A stretch of 64,000 nucleotides of DNA from Rudanella paleaurantiibacter. Lineage in GTDB: Bacteria; Bacteroidota; Bacteroidia; Cytophagales; Spirosomataceae. Location of the stretch: the NCBI RefSeq assembly GCF_009184635.1, contig NZ_WELI01000005.1:496001-560000 (forward strand), read 5' to 3'. The position numbers and the translations under genes were made by a program. This document shows, piece by piece, positions 1 through 7,996 of this stretch (within the stretch, counting starts at the first letter, position 1; each line of letters opens with the position of its first letter). The notes below the pieces were generated by a model. The model was not told the DNA's origin. It made no database searches and saw nothing but the letters and a program-made list of their open reading frames with translations.

Positions 1-196
1 CGTACATCGTGATCGTGTCAATGTCGGTCAACTCCGGTAAGCCAGTCTGGATGGGCTTACCCCGCACCTGCCCCTCCCGCAGGCCAATCATTTCGATTTC
101 GTGGCCATAGTTCAACAAAGAAGCTGCAGCCCGGTTGGCATATCGGTCGGTCTTCTCTGTGGCCCCCAAAATCAACGTTTTCCCTTTCTTGCTCAT
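1..196 (-). CDS. CoA-binding domain protein (YccU-like), 3' end outside window
   Basis: The first 65 residues of a protein read on the minus strand, starting at the ATG at 194-196 and running off the left edge. It opens with KKGKTLILGATEKTDRYANR, the Rossmann-type nucleotide-binding start of the CoA_binding_2 family, and continues with NYGHEIEMIGLREGQVRGKPI, which fits the second strand and following loop. Family members are small (about 120-140 residues), soluble and bind CoA; their cellular role is poorly defined. No -7 promoter element is obvious upstream. The family call is good, the function open. Confidence 0.75.
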   Translation of the reverse strand, partial: MSKKGKTLILGATEKTDRYANRAAASLLNYGHEIEMIGLREGQVRGKPIQTGLPELTDIDTITMY

Positions 197-376
197 TAGT
201 CTTATCAATTCAGAAGTGTATTTATCCGCTTTCTGATACCATTACGCTTACCAGCCCCCCAATGGTTCAACCAATTTACCCTACGAACAGATGGAGATAT
301 AGAATCTGTTTAACTATTATAGATAAAAATTAAACAGAACAAGAACAACAAAAGAAGGTTTGTGGAGGTTTAATCT

Positions 377-403
377 AAAAAAAGAGCCGAACTTTCGGCT
401 CTT
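377..403 (-). terminator. Orphan intrinsic terminator, minus strand
   Basis: A 9-bp stem (382-390 with 395-403) and a 4-base loop are followed, on the minus strand, by a run of T. It lies directly after the stop codon of a 27-codon reading frame (405-488) and more than 180 bases upstream of the CoA-binding gene. It therefore ends a minus-strand transcript that has no recognisable full gene. Confidence 0.6.
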
Positions 404-404
404 A

Positions 405-488
405 TCACCCATATACGTCGCCCATAGCCTTAAAAAGATCATATTCAGCATCTTTTAACTTGTATATCCTGACTATTGCGTTGTACAT
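405..488 (-). other. 27-codon ORF ending at a terminator; possible gene remnant or small RNA
   Basis: A minus-strand frame starting at the ATG at 486-488 encodes MYNAIVRIYKLKDAEYDLFK plus seven more residues, stops at 405-407, and runs straight into an intrinsic terminator. A stop codon lies two codons upstream of the ATG, so this is not simply the open end of a longer frame. It could be the decayed 3' end of a lost gene, a microprotein, or part of a small transcript. No ribosome-binding site is convincing. Apart from this and the terminator, nothing is seen in 197-551, which is AT-rich. Confidence 0.25.
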
Positions 489-551
489 TTGTTAAACAAC
501 ACTCAGCGCTAGACTAGGTAGACCTATAGTGCGGCACAAACGTCTTGGCAA

Positions 552-1121
552 ATGAATGACAAGAGAAACCAGAGTTTCTGGAATGAAAAGTGGGTGCCGA
601 TTGTATTCGATCAAATCGAAAACCCACCCCGGTACGAAGTATCAAACTATGGCCGTATCCGGAGCTTTCAATCAGGCAACGGAGAAGGTACAATTATTAA
701 AGGCTCGGTGATTCAGGGGTATCGGACACTGAACATTCGGGTATCGGGTAAAACGATCAACCGATACGTGCACAAGCTGGTAGCCGAGTATTTTCTGGAT
801 CGCGAGGAGGAGACGTGTTCGTATGTGATTCATCTGGATCACGATAAACACAACAACTATTACCAGAATCTGCGCTGGGTGACCAAAGACAGCATGATTG
901 AGCATAACCGGCATAATCCGAACATTAAACGCCCGGAGATTCCGCTACGCACCCGTAACTACAAGCTTACTGAAAGCAAAGTGAAGATCATCAAGAAGCT
1001 GCTTCGGAACGACAAGAACCGGTTGAAGATGATCGCGAAGCAGTTTGGTATCACGCACACCCAGTTGAACCGAATTCGTTCGGGTGAAAACTGGAAACAC
1101 GTAACCATCGATAACGAGTAA
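552..1121 (+). CDS. NUMOD4 motif / HNH endonuclease, free-standing homing-type nuclease
   Basis: The 189-residue protein begins with a NUMOD4 module (W at 14, then RYEVSNYGRIRSF near 28-39), which is a DNA-recognition unit of homing endonucleases. It continues into an HNH-like core with VIHLDHDKHNNYYQNLRWVT around 92-111, including the H and paired N residues of the fold. The last third (LTESKVKIIKKLLRNDKNRL, then QFGITHTQLNRIRSGENW) resembles the helix-turn-helix that often ends such proteins. It is not inside a visible intron or intein, so it appears free-standing. It converges on the large kinase gene, whose end is 17 bases away. Many members are selfish elements or relics, and activity cannot be judged here. 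Confidence 0.8.
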   Translation: MNDKRNQSFWNEKWVPIVFDQIENPPRYEVSNYGRIRSFQSGNGEGTIIKGSVIQGYRTLNIRVSGKTINRYVHKLVAEYFLDREEETCSYVIHLDHDKHNNYYQNLRWVTKDSMIEHNRHNPNIKRPEIPLRTRNYKLTESKVKIIKKLLRNDKNRLKMIAKQFGITHTQLNRIRSGENWKHVTIDNE

Positions 1122-1137
1122 ATTAGCTGGCTCGCTC

Positions 1138-4100
1138 TCAATTCGGGTTTGTACCAAGGGGATTAATCCCGATCGGTGCAGACCCGTTTTTTTTGGTTAT
1201 CACCGGTGTAAAATCGCCGGTAAGGGCACGGGCCGAACTAAACGTAGCCGGGTCTGTGAGGGGCAACGAGATAAAAAATGACGTACCAACATCTTCCGTC
1301 GTCTCGAACCAGATACTGCCCCCCGCATGGTCAATTCCCCGCTTGGCAATGGCTAATCCAAGACCTGAGCCTCCCTGTTTGGTACTGAAATTAGGCAGGA
1401 AAATCTTGTTCCGAATAGCCTCCGGGATACCCGCTCCGTTGTCGTGTACCTCGATATTGACCAGATCGTCGCTCGTGAACAGTTTAAGCTCAACCGTAGG
1501 CCGGCGTCCCGCAGGCACCGACTGAATCCCGTTGATAATCAGGTTAGTCAGAATCCGCCCCATCATGTGCCGGTCGCCCCGCACCATAATTGGGCCGGTT
1601 TGTACCTGCCGGGTAAGCGAAATTCGGGTATCGTCGGCATAGAGATCAGCCGCTTTGTTGAGCACCGACGAGATTTCGAACACCTCATTTTTGGGCATGG
1701 GCATCTTCGCAAACTCCGAAAACGAAGTAGCAATGTCGCTCAGGTTATCAATCTGTTCGAGCAGTGAATCGAAGGTCCGTTGCAAAATCCGGCGGGCACG
1801 GGTATCGCCTTCACCAGCGGGCAGCGTACGCTGAAGCTGTTGCAGCGTGAGCTTCATGGGTGTCAGCGGGTTTTTGATTTCGTGCACGACCTGCTTGGCC
1901 ATCTCGCGCCAGGCCGACTGTTTTTCGCTCTGTGACAAGGCCAACTTGCTATCCTGTAGCTTCACCAGCATGCGGTTGTACTCACCAATCAGCAACCCGA
2001 TTTCGTCGTCAGATTTCCACTCCAGGGGCTCATTGAGCTTATCCAGATTAGTCCGTCGGATTTTCTGCGTCAGAATTTTCAGGGGTCGGGTTAGCTTCCG
2101 TGAAGCCACATACGACAGAGCCATGAAAATGATGAACAGAAACATAAACACATTCAGCGCCGACGCAATAACCTCACTCACCTGCCGGTCGAGGTCGGGC
2201 CGGGCGTAGAAATACGGAATGCTCAACACCCCCAACTGCCGTCCATCGTACGAGCGGATGTTGGTGTAGGCCGTACGGTAGGGCTTGCTCCCCAGCGATT
2301 CGTCGAGCAGTACCTGATTTTCTTTGTTCTCAATCAGGTGAACGTACGCTTCAGGATTAATAAATTTCGAAAGGTGGCCCCCTTCGTAAATAAGCGGTCG
2401 CGACGAAGAGAATAACCGCCCTTTCGTGTCGAACAGGTTGATATCGACGCCAGCGTCGTGGGCAATCTTTTTCAGTTCTTCCTCCATAGCCGCCTTACTC
2501 CGGCGCTCCTGCGCGTACTCATCGAGGTAAGTCAGGAAATTAGCGGCAATGTTTCGGGTATTACTGATGTAGGTAGCTTCCTGATTCGCAATGTAGTTGG
2601 AGCTAATTACACTCAGAATAATGAGCACAACCAGCAGCAACGGCAGGAAAAAGGCCAGGTTGAGCAGAATCTGAATCCGGGTGGAGAGATTAATACTGAA
2701 CCGCGATAATCCGTACTTAACAGCATACACCGCAATCACAACGAGCACCGTAATAACCAGCACCAGAAACAGAAACGAGAAGTTAGACAACATGCTCTGA
2801 TACGGATAGTTGAGCGATGATACCACGACCGTCCGGCCATTTTTTCCTCTCAGGCCTACGTGCTTGTACTCATTAATGACCAGTCCACCGTTGTAAAGAG
2901 AGGCATTACTCAGGGCATTGACCGGTAATTTGCGGTCGTAATTGTACGGCCCATCGCTGTAAATCAGGCGACTTGGATTGGTTTGCCCCAGTGATGGGCG
3001 ACCGTAAATCGCGTAGCTATAATCCTGCGCTTCGGGGAGTTCGAAAAGTGGGTTATCAACCAGCAACTCGGGATACACATTCTTGGGCAAGCCTCCCCAG
3101 AGCCGCAACCGCAACACAATATGCCCAATAGTCGCGTTGGTTCGGGTTTTGCGAATCTCGATAAACTGCACGTATTGCTTGATAAACGTGCTACCTACTT
3201 CGTTGACAAAGAATAGGTTACTGTATTGGGTTTTGTAACGTTCCTGTCCGAATTGCTCGCGCAGTTGTTGCAGACTTTCGCCCGCCAAGGCCCGGTCAAT
3301 AGGATACCCATTGGCATCGAACGATAACACCTCGGTATCGTACTTGTTGAAATAGCGGTCGAGAATAGCGGTCTTGACGTGCTGCTGAATGCGACCGGGA
3401 GCCAGTAGCGTATCGTCCATGAACCGCTGAATATCAGGGTCCCGGCTGATCACCTCGGCTGATTTTTGGAGTAAAAACTCGCCAAAATCATCGTTTTCGG
3501 CCAGCAGCCGCATCCCAAATTCGTTTTTCTGGGCTATATCCTTCCGAATTTCCTGCTGATACACCACATACGTTGTCATACAGGCACACACGAGCGCCGA
3601 CAAAAACAGGTAGATCGACGTACGGTACTCAAACGCGTACAACGTACGGGGGAACCGGCTTAGGTACAGGAGCAGGAAAAACAGGCCGTTAATAACCCAG
3701 ATCGGATCATTGAAAGCGTCTACCGTATAGAAACCAATAGCGGCCAGTACACTGGCAATCCCGATGGCCAGCACGCCCAGCCAGGGCGTATCTACAAACC
3801 GGATGTACAGGCTTCCAAGCAGGTTCAGGGCCAGAAAATAGATGATCGAAATCGAGACGAAAACAAGCAAACTGGCTGCTTTGAGACCGTTAAACCGAAT
3901 ATTGAGGGTAATATCGAGTGTAAACTGCGACTTGACGTAGATGTTGTTCAGCTCCACGAAGCACGCGTAAAACGTAACGTAGCTGAGCAACACACAAACA
4001 AGCGCCAGGGCCCAGCGGGTCCACTGAGGAAAATGAATGAGCCGGTTGTACAGATGCGACCGGAAGTAGTACAGCACCAGATAAAGCAACAACACGGCTA

Positions 4101-4989
4101 CCACTACGCAGTTGAGAAGCAGGTCGCCCAACGACGGAGCTAAAAACGATGATGCATAGAACTTCGGGTTAAACAGCTCGGTCTCAAAAAACAGAAACGG
4201 CACGCCAAAATAAAGCATTACCCCCCGCAGAATGACAAAATACAACGCGAGTAGAGCAAAGCCAGCCCCGTAGTGTCGGCTCCGGCGTAAGCGTACAATT
4301 TGCAATCCTACGTAAAGACCCAGAAACAAAACAGCCAGTGACCCTAAAATAACGGTATTAACCGGTGTTGAGTCGTTCCGAAACGCATCCACGCGTGGCG
4401 GCACAACCGAGAACAGGAACCCCGCTTTGGGCTCGTAAATGTTCTGGTAGGCGGTTTGGCTTCGTACATTGTTGATCTGCTGTGGGTCGAGACGAAACAG
4501 GTTGACGTTATAGCCTGATTGCAGATAACTGCTGGATGTTTTGTACTGTCGGTAGATGTTAACGAGTGAGTAAACAGCCAGAACATCGGCCCCTTTACGT
4601 ACATTCAGCCGACTAACCAGGTACCGCCCCTGTTCAAAATCAACGAGCTGAGGCCGGTTTACGGATGCCACAGCCGCATAGTTTGGCACAAACTGGTAAT
4701 CGGACCAGAACAGGAGTTCACCGTTTTTGAAAATGAAATACGGGTAACGAGTTGGCTGTTGAAGCCCCGAAAAAGAGTAATCCTGAGCCAGTCGGACTTG
4801 TTCGCCAACCTGTTTCAACTCTTCGTTACTAATGGCCAATTCGGCCCGAACACGGTCACGTACCAACGACACATACTGCTCGTCGGTAGCACCGGGGGCT
4901 CCTCGTTCCAGCAAGGTGTAGCAAAGGGCCGACAGAACGACCAAAAGCACGGCCAGAATCAGGAAAATATGCTTCTCAATGTGTTTCAC
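1138..4989 (-). CDS. Very large NtrY-like sensor histidine kinase
   Basis: A 1283-residue membrane histidine kinase. Residues 8-27 form a first membrane segment, followed by an extracytoplasmic stretch to about 210, then a block of roughly seven to eight hydrophobic helices up to about 480. A second extracytoplasmic region follows. Another membrane segment near 750 leads to a third sensory region, a last membrane segment and a HAMP-like linker. The kinase core has an NtrY-type H-box (VVHEIKNPLTPMKLTLQQLQ, phospho-acceptor His near 1036), an N-box (LTNLIINGIQSV), and DNGAGIP and GGSGLGLAIAKRG motifs. It should autophosphorylate on an unknown external signal. No response regulator is adjacent. 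The IscA-like gene ends 47 bases upstream on the same strand, so the two may be co-transcribed. Confidence 0.85.
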   Translation of the reverse strand: MKHIEKHIFLILAVLLVVLSALCYTLLERGAPGATDEQYVSLVRDRVRAELAISNEELKQVGEQVRLAQDYSFSGLQQPTRYPYFIFKNGELLFWSDYQFVPNYAAVASVNRPQLVDFEQGRYLVSRLNVRKGADVLAVYSLVNIYRQYKTSSSYLQSGYNVNLFRLDPQQINNVRSQTAYQNIYEPKAGFLFSVVPPRVDAFRNDSTPVNTVILGSLAVLFLGLYVGLQIVRLRRSRHYGAGFALLALYFVILRGVMLYFGVPFLFFETELFNPKFYASSFLAPSLGDLLLNCVVVAVLLLYLVLYYFRSHLYNRLIHFPQWTRWALALVCVLLSYVTFYACFVELNNIYVKSQFTLDITLNIRFNGLKAASLLVFVSISIIYFLALNLLGSLYIRFVDTPWLGVLAIGIASVLAAIGFYTVDAFNDPIWVINGLFFLLLYLSRFPRTLYAFEYRTSIYLFLSALVCACMTTYVVYQQEIRKDIAQKNEFGMRLLAENDDFGEFLLQKSAEVISRDPDIQRFMDDTLLAPGRIQQHVKTAILDRYFNKYDTEVLSFDANGYPIDRALAGESLQQLREQFGQERYKTQYSNLFFVNEVGSTFIKQYVQFIEIRKTRTNATIGHIVLRLRLWGGLPKNVYPELLVDNPLFELPEAQDYSYAIYGRPSLGQTNPSRLIYSDGPYNYDRKLPVNALSNASLYNGGLVINEYKHVGLRGKNGRTVVVSSLNYPYQSMLSNFSFLFLVLVITVLVVIAVYAVKYGLSRFSINLSTRIQILLNLAFFLPLLLVVLIILSVISSNYIANQEATYISNTRNIAANFLTYLDEYAQERRSKAAMEEELKKIAHDAGVDINLFDTKGRLFSSSRPLIYEGGHLSKFINPEAYVHLIENKENQVLLDESLGSKPYRTAYTNIRSYDGRQLGVLSIPYFYARPDLDRQVSEVIASALNVFMFLFIIFMALSYVASRKLTRPLKILTQKIRRTNLDKLNEPLEWKSDDEIGLLIGEYNRMLVKLQDSKLALSQSEKQSAWREMAKQVVHEIKNPLTPMKLTLQQLQRTLPAGEGDTRARRILQRTFDSLLEQIDNLSDIATSFSEFAKMPMPKNEVFEISSVLNKAADLYADDTRISLTRQVQTGPIMVRGDRHMMGRILTNLIINGIQSVPAGRRPTVELKLFTSDDLVNIEVHDNGAGIPEAIRNKIFLPNFSTKQGGSGLGLAIAKRGIDHAGGSIWFETTEDVGTSFFISLPLTDPATFSSARALTGDFTPVITKKNGSAPIGINPLGTNPN

Positions 4990-5036
4990 AAGACAGGGTG
5001 AGGCTTCGGGGCTCTTCCCGCTAAAATCATGCCAAC

Positions 5037-5327
5037 TTACGCCTTTTCGACGGTGAATCCGCGCCCCTCTTCACCGGCTTCGAAACCAATTTGCGCCCCT
5101 AAAACATACAGAAGGTGTTTGCGGTCAATAATGACACGCACCCCTTCAACGTTATACACTTCGTCGGTTGGGCCGGGCGTATCAAAGCCCAGCAACCAGG
5201 AGGCCCCGCAGCCCCCTCCGCGTACGCCCACCCGAAGACCGTACTCGGCCGGAATCTTCTGATGGTTTAAGGTATTCTGAATCTGGTAGTGGGCTTCGGC
5301 CGTAATCCGAACGGGTTGATCAAGCAT
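5037..5327 (-). CDS. HesB/IscA family protein lacking the C-terminal Cys pair
   Basis: A 96-residue A-type iron-sulfur scaffold fold. It keeps the N-terminal beta region (ITAEAHYQIQNTL), GLRVGVRGGGCGASW with the first conserved Cys, and the GAQIGFEAGEEGRGF segment, but then stops after FTVEKA. Classical IscA/HesB proteins continue with N-x-(x)n-CGCG, supplying two further cluster-ligand cysteines; here there are none. The stop codon (TAA, complement of 5037-5039) is clear in the sequence. It may be a divergent paralogue that binds metal differently, or a degraded scaffold. It lies upstream of the giant kinase gene and no suf or isc genes are near. Confidence 0.8.
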   Translation of the reverse strand: MLDQPVRITAEAHYQIQNTLNHQKIPAEYGLRVGVRGGGCGASWLLGFDTPGPTDEVYNVEGVRVIIDRKHLLYVLGAQIGFEAGEEGRGFTVEKA

Positions 5328-5377
5328 AGGTATTTTTCCAGATGGCCTCCAAAACAGGCCTCCTAGTCAAAGTTATT

Positions 5378-5385
5378 TATTTTTG
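5378..5385 (+). promoter_or_regulatory. -7 promoter element (TATTTTTG)
   Basis: An exact TAnnTTTG match 22 bases before the chosen start of the following membrane protein gene. No clear -33 TTG is seen at 19-20 bases upstream, so only the -7 half supports it. Confidence 0.45.
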
Positions 5386-5407
5386 CCCAAACAAGCAGAC
5401 TGAACAA

Positions 5408-5932
5408 ATGGAGTTAATCGCTGACTTACTGAAGTTAACCATACCGGCCGCCCTGGTTTTGTACGGTATGTTTCTGACCGTTAAACTGTTACTGGAGCGC
5501 GAGGCTGCCCGATATCAGAACGACGTCAAGACCCGTTACACCGAAGCCGTGATTCCGATTCGATTGCAAGCCTATGAGCGAATGATTCTGTTTCTGGAGC
5601 GAATCAGCCCCAACCATTTGCTGGTGCGGCTCAACGGCAGCGCCACTACCGTACTCGACTTCCAGCAGCGCCTGCTGGCCGAAATCCGCGACGAGTACAA
5701 CCATAACCTCTCGCAGCAGGTGTACATGAGCGAGGCTGTCTGGGATCAGATTCAGATAGCGATGAACGAAGTGACGATGCTCATAAATCAGGCCTCCGGC
5801 GATACCTCTCCCGATGCTCCGGCTATCGACCTATCGAAACGAATTTTTGAGCGGATTGTCCAGCGCGATACGCAACCGACAGCTGCCGCTATTCGGGCGG
5901 TAAAGGAAGAAATTCAGCAGTTGTTCATGTAG
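5408..5932 (+). CDS. Small membrane-anchored protein of a Bacteroidota-restricted family (DUF7935-like)
   Basis: The chosen start (ATG at 5408, MELIADLLKLTIPAALVLYG) gives 174 residues; an earlier in-frame ATG at 5342 would add an unlikely leader that overlaps the -7 element. One N-terminal membrane helix (about 8-25) is followed by a mostly helical cytoplasmic domain with charged segments (LLEREAARYQNDVKTRYTEA, AYERMILFLERISP, YNHNLSQQVYMS). Such proteins are common in Bacteroidota and have no assigned function. It stands alone, divergent from the IscA-like gene. The family name is from memory and should be treated as tentative. Confidence 0.6.
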   Translation: MELIADLLKLTIPAALVLYGMFLTVKLLLEREAARYQNDVKTRYTEAVIPIRLQAYERMILFLERISPNHLLVRLNGSATTVLDFQQRLLAEIRDEYNHNLSQQVYMSEAVWDQIQIAMNEVTMLINQASGDTSPDAPAIDLSKRIFERIVQRDTQPTAAAIRAVKEEIQQLFM

Positions 5933-5957
5933 ACTAACGCAACTTACAGAATGGCCG

Positions 5958-6809
5958 TCAATGCGTTACCGGCCCAAATACGGCATTCGAAAGCCGCAGG
6001 GCCTCATCAAGCGCGGCCATATCGAGCCCATCGGACCCTACTAACGGGATAATCTCCTCGGTCGGGAGGTTGCCAGTGAGGTCGTCGGCAGCCATTGGGC
6101 ATCCCCCAAAACCGCGTAAAGCCCCGTCTATTCGAGCCACACCCGCCCGCCGGCAGGCATCTACTTTTGGGCCAGCCTCGCCCGGTCGGGTATGTAGGTG
6201 CGCTCCGAATTCCACGCCGGGGAATTGAGCCAGTAAATGCCGGAATAGCGACTCTATAGCCGCCGGTGTCGACGTTCCCACGGTATCCGACGGGGCAATG
6301 ATTCCCACGCCCAAATCGACCAGCTTCTGGGTAAATAAACCTACCCGTTCGGGGCTGTATGGGTCGCCATACGGGTTCCCGAAGCCCATAGACAGGTAAA
6401 CTACCAGCTGTTTTTGGGCCTGATCGGCCATACGTTGCATTTCGGCCACATCGGTCAGGGCCTGTTCGATACTTCGGTTCGTATTGCGTTGCTGAAACGT
6501 TTCGGATACCGACAATGGAAAGCCGATGTATCGGATTTGGTCGTGCGTGAGGGCCTCAGCGGCCCCGCGCAGGTTAGCAACAATTGCCAGCAAATGGGTG
6601 CGGGTTGTAGTCAGGTCAAGGCCCGCCAGCACATCAGCCGTGTCGGCCATTTGCGGAATAGCTCTGGGCGACACAAAACTACCAAAGTCGAGCGTGTGAA
6701 AACCGACCCGAAGCAGAACGTTCAGATAACGAATTTTCAGATCGGTAGGCACAAAATGTGGTAGGCCCTGCATGGCGTCGCGGGGGCACTCAACAAGGTG
6801 CATAGGCAA
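5958..6809 (-). CDS. Hydroxymethylglutaryl-CoA lyase
   Basis: A 283-residue HMGL-like TIM-barrel enzyme, expected to cleave 3-hydroxy-3-methylglutaryl-CoA into acetoacetate and acetyl-CoA, the last step of leucine breakdown. It starts with LVECPRDAMQG, the Bacteroidota form of the catalytic VEVGPRDGLQ motif with R and D kept. It has FGSFVSPRAIPQMAD, YLSMGFGNPYGDPYS, the metal-binding GAHLHTRPG histidines, and GFGGCPMAADDLTGNLPTE near the C-terminus with the catalytic Cys loop. It follows argB on the same strand with a 65-base gap, so it may share the arg transcript, though the pathways are unrelated. Confidence 0.85.
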   Translation of the reverse strand: MPMHLVECPRDAMQGLPHFVPTDLKIRYLNVLLRVGFHTLDFGSFVSPRAIPQMADTADVLAGLDLTTTRTHLLAIVANLRGAAEALTHDQIRYIGFPLSVSETFQQRNTNRSIEQALTDVAEMQRMADQAQKQLVVYLSMGFGNPYGDPYSPERVGLFTQKLVDLGVGIIAPSDTVGTSTPAAIESLFRHLLAQFPGVEFGAHLHTRPGEAGPKVDACRRAGVARIDGALRGFGGCPMAADDLTGNLPTEEIIPLVGSDGLDMAALDEALRLSNAVFGPVTH

Positions 6810-6874
6810 GCAACAGAAACAGGTGTAAGGTTTCTGCTCCTAAAACGGACAATCGACACAAAAAGTTAACCAGT

Positions 6875-7675
6875 TCAGGCAGGGGTTGGCAGGCGCAGGG
6901 TTGTACCTGCTCCCGCGCCGGTTACGGCAGCGGCTACCTCATCGGCGTGGCAAATAACCACCCGCGATACGCCCTTGTCGAGAGCATTAAAGGCGTTGTC
7001 GAGTTTCGGAATCATGCCTTTATTGATGGTTCCGGCCGCTTTATGTTCGGCGTACAGCTCGGGCGAAAGCTGGCCAATCACACTGTCATCGTCGTCGGGA
7101 TTGGCCAGCACGCCTTTCTTTTCAAAGCAGTACACCAATGAAACTGTAGCCCGCCCGGCCATGTCGACAGCAATAGTCGATGCCATCGTGTCGGCATTGG
7201 TATTGAGTATGTTACCCGCTTCGTCGTACGTCAGGGGAGCATACACAGGCGTAAGACCTTGCCGCAGGAAGTACAGAATCTGCCCCGAATCAACCTCAAC
7301 TACGTCGCCCACAAACCCATAATCAATCTCCTTAACGGGCCGCTTGCGGGCCAGTACCGTACCCGCATCGGCTCCGGTAAGGCCGATGGCGTTGACACCC
7401 AGTGCCTGTAATTGAGCAACCAGTTGCTTGTTAACAAGGCCACCGTAAACCATCGTCACTACGTCGAGCATCGGGCGGTCAGTAATCCGCCGACCATCAA
7501 CCATGGTCGTCTGCACGCCTAATTTTTCGGCTACCTGCGTTGCCACTTTCCCCCCACCATGAATCAGAATTTTATCGCCGGGCAACCCCGCAAACGCGGT
7601 CAGAAACCGTTTGAGTGCATCCGGATTGTCAATTACGTTACCGCCGATCTTGATTATAGTCAGTTGGGTACTCAT
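6875..7675 (-). CDS. argB: Acetylglutamate kinase (N-acyl-glutamate kinase)
   Basis: A 266-residue amino-acid-kinase-family enzyme that phosphorylates N-acetyl- (or N-succinyl-) glutamate, the second step of arginine synthesis. Visible signatures are IIKIGGNVIDN at the N-terminus (phosphate-binding Gly-Gly and Lys), ILIHGGGKVATQVAE, DGRRITDRPMLDVV, and ILNTNADTMASTIAVDM for the acyl-glutamate and nucleotide pocket. The length is normal. It belongs to a minus-strand group argD-argF'-argB. A 321-base gap with two hairpin repeats separates it from argF', so a simple tight operon is not assured. Confidence 0.92.
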   Translation of the reverse strand: MSTQLTIIKIGGNVIDNPDALKRFLTAFAGLPGDKILIHGGGKVATQVAEKLGVQTTMVDGRRITDRPMLDVVTMVYGGLVNKQLVAQLQALGVNAIGLTGADAGTVLARKRPVKEIDYGFVGDVVEVDSGQILYFLRQGLTPVYAPLTYDEAGNILNTNADTMASTIAVDMAGRATVSLVYCFEKKGVLANPDDDDSVIGQLSPELYAEHKAAGTINKGMIPKLDNAFNALDKGVSRVVICHADEVAAAVTGAGAGTTLRLPTPA

Positions 7676-7680
7676 GAAGG

Positions 7681-7752
7681 GTTTTGGGTTTATGGTTTAT
7701 GGTTTTTAGTTTGCCATGTATGGCAAACAAAACAAATGAACAATATACAATG
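7681..7752. repeat. Intergenic hairpin repeat, A/G-type words
   Basis: Built from variations of GGTTTATGG and GTTTTTAGTTT (7685-7712), a perfect 9-bp palindrome with a 2-base loop (7709-7728), and a tail with ACAATATACAATGAATAG (7740-7758). The first word matches the hairpin at 41.4 kb, the tail resembles the one at 11.2 kb. It lies just upstream of argB. Confidence 0.55.
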
Positions 7753-7864
7753 AATAGTGATTCACGCTGCTGATTATCAGTCCACTCACTCTGCATTGTA
7801 CCGTCAATTTTGACTTAGTCCTTTAGTCAAGCAGAATTAAACTGAAGTATTTCAAACAGACACT

Positions 7865-7937
7865 TTTGTCATTCCGACGCAGGAGGGATCTTACAGTCAG
7901 TCAATTAGAAAGATCCCTCCTTCGTCGGGATGACAAA
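7865..7937. repeat. Long imperfect inverted repeat, GTCATTCCGACG type
   Basis: Arms of about 28 bases (7865-7892 and 7910-7937) begin with TTTGTCATTCCGACG and close with CGTCGGGATGACAAA, with a loop of about 17 bases. From general memory this type of inverted repeat is common in Bacteroidota intergenic regions. It lies between argF' and argB and could stabilise or end the transcript. The rest of the 7676-7996 gap shows only AT-rich sequence and the preceding repeat. Confidence 0.7.
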
Positions 7938-7996
7938 CTAAAGTTTAAACTAATCCTGCTTTACTACTTAGTTAGGCGAAGCGTTTGGCGATGGAA

